Assembly (NCBI GenBank): GCA_905221605.1
Contig: CAJNDS010001380.1
Location: forward strand, 720,001-784,000
DNA length: 64,000 nucleotides
DNA from: Symbiodinium natans
Lineage: Eukaryota > Sar > Dinophyceae > Suessiales > Symbiodiniaceae
Direction of reading: 5' to 3'
Shown here one piece after another: positions 63,177 through 64,000 of this stretch. The first letter of the stretch is position 1; every line of letters starts with the position of its first letter. The notes beneath the pieces are model-generated. The model did not search any database, was not told the origin of the DNA, and saw nothing but the letters and a program-made list of their open reading frames with translations. The position numbers and the translations under genes are program-made.

Positions 63177-63309
63177 TACTTGGAGGTTCATGGTACTTAT
63201 TAACGCAAGCATAGCTGTCCTTATCACCCAACTATACCCATATCAGGGCACTTCAGGGGCTTATACGTTACAAGCACAGTTATACTTGGTAAATAAGAAC
63301 CTCCAAGTA
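63177..63309. mobile_element. MITE family B, complete copy 2
   Basis: Ends TACTTGGAGGTTCATGGTAC and (right) AATAAGAACCTCCAAGTA; the right arm has lost TACCATG. TA stands at both borders. The interior matches 31577-31714 (CATATCAGGGCACTT, AGGGGCTTA). Confidence 0.85.
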
Positions 63310-64000
63310 CCCTTGACCGAAGCAGCGAAGGCCTGTAGAACCCTAAATTCAGTGCAAACGCCTTCAGCCACATTGGGTTTAGGGTTTGTGCGACCCCGCC
63401 ATATGTGTGCATGAAAGCTGCACGCCCTGTCAAGCGAAGCCCATGTAGGGTGCGCAGTATGCTGCACCCCGTCATGACACGAAGAACTAACTAGGAGCCC
63501 AGAGCCGCCAAACCCCAAATCTGACCCTACACCCTCGTCACCTGGGGCATTGTTGAGGTGGCTCAGGGCCAGCGCGTTGCTGGAAGAGGCCTTTTGGCCC
63601 TGAATGGCCCTGTCCCACGTTGTCAAGGGTTTGGGGCCTCTAGGGGGGTTTCGGGTTTAGGGTTTAGTGCAGCGTCTAGGGTTTACGGTTTAGGATGTTA
63701 GGGCTCAGGGTTTGGCTACGAGACCGGCACTTGACACTTGACGCTGCAATGTGTTGCCATGGTCTCGAACAGCGACTGCAACAACCTGTGTTCATGTGTT
63801 GGGCATGCTTAGGAAAGGCGCCGCGTTCAAAGTGACACCTGATGCGGAGAGTCACCTCAATGAGTATTCTCCTTCAAGCCACGAATCACCTGAGCACGAG
63901 GTATTCACACACTAAACTGCAACACCAAGAGCGCTGTGGCATTGAAATCAGGTGATCTTGTATATGAGCTTTATGGGATAGCCCCAAGAGGAGTCAAACC
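63310..64000. other. Unique end segment with TTTAGGG patch
   Basis: TTTAGGG-type units at 63652-63712. The rest has no recognisable gene. Confidence 0.5.

Overview
The window looks like nuclear DNA of a dinoflagellate, probably of the kind that carries tandem single-exon genes (Suessiales- or Prorocentrum-like). Four things point there: (1) dozens of interstitial arrays of the plant/dinoflagellate-type telomere heptamer TTTAGGG/CCCTAAA; (2) a head-to-tail array of almost identical intron-poor genes for a small CCCH zinc-finger protein with strongly G/C-ending codons; (3) a lone 2-oxoglutarate/Fe(II)-oxygenase-like protein of a type I know from dinoflagellate genomes; (4) very low gene density with many microsatellites and short foldback elements. 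Nothing bacterial is visible: no operons, no rRNA or tRNA genes, no CRISPR. The species cannot be named from the sequence alone.

Layout. 0-7 kb: mosaic of short unique segments and TTTAGGG-type arrays in both orientations, with a GT microsatellite, a 132-bp tandem repeat (3.1-3.6 kb), a head-to-head telomere-type junction (6113/6114) and a 301-bp foldback element (6.45-6.75 kb). 7.0-10.8 kb: an island free of telomere-like repeats holding the 2OG-oxygenase-like gene, a possible minus-strand ORF, and nested GAATTC palindromes. 10.8-31.5 kb: mosaic again, with several MITE-like families, a TTTATAGGG array, G-rich DNA and a fragment of a non-LTR retrotransposon C-terminus (23.6 kb). 31.5-45.4 kb: the CCCH array, four near-identical genes (31.86, 35.05, 38.07, 41.11 kb; unit about 3.03 kb) and a fifth, diverged and truncated copy (44.86 kb); 31.5-42.4 kb is almost free of telomere-like repeats. 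45.7-51.0 kb: mosaic with a CACACCCA minisatellite and GAA-rich DNA. 51.1-54.9 kb: second unique island, with a membrane-anchored coiled-coil protein gene, a possible small basic protein and the same nested GAATTC motif. 55.40-58.01 kb: a composite element whose ends are two inverted arms, each of four 23-bp repeats, enclosing three unrelated satellites (9, 113 and 74 bp). 58-64 kb: mosaic with further inverted-repeat elements.

The genes do not form a pathway. The main interest is structural: recent amplification and gene conversion in the CCCH array, a copy whose homology to the others stops at its start codon, a spacer with filled and empty insertion sites, several foldback families, and telomere-like DNA dispersed at almost every unique/repeat boundary. 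All identity statements come from reading and hand alignment; no database search was run.
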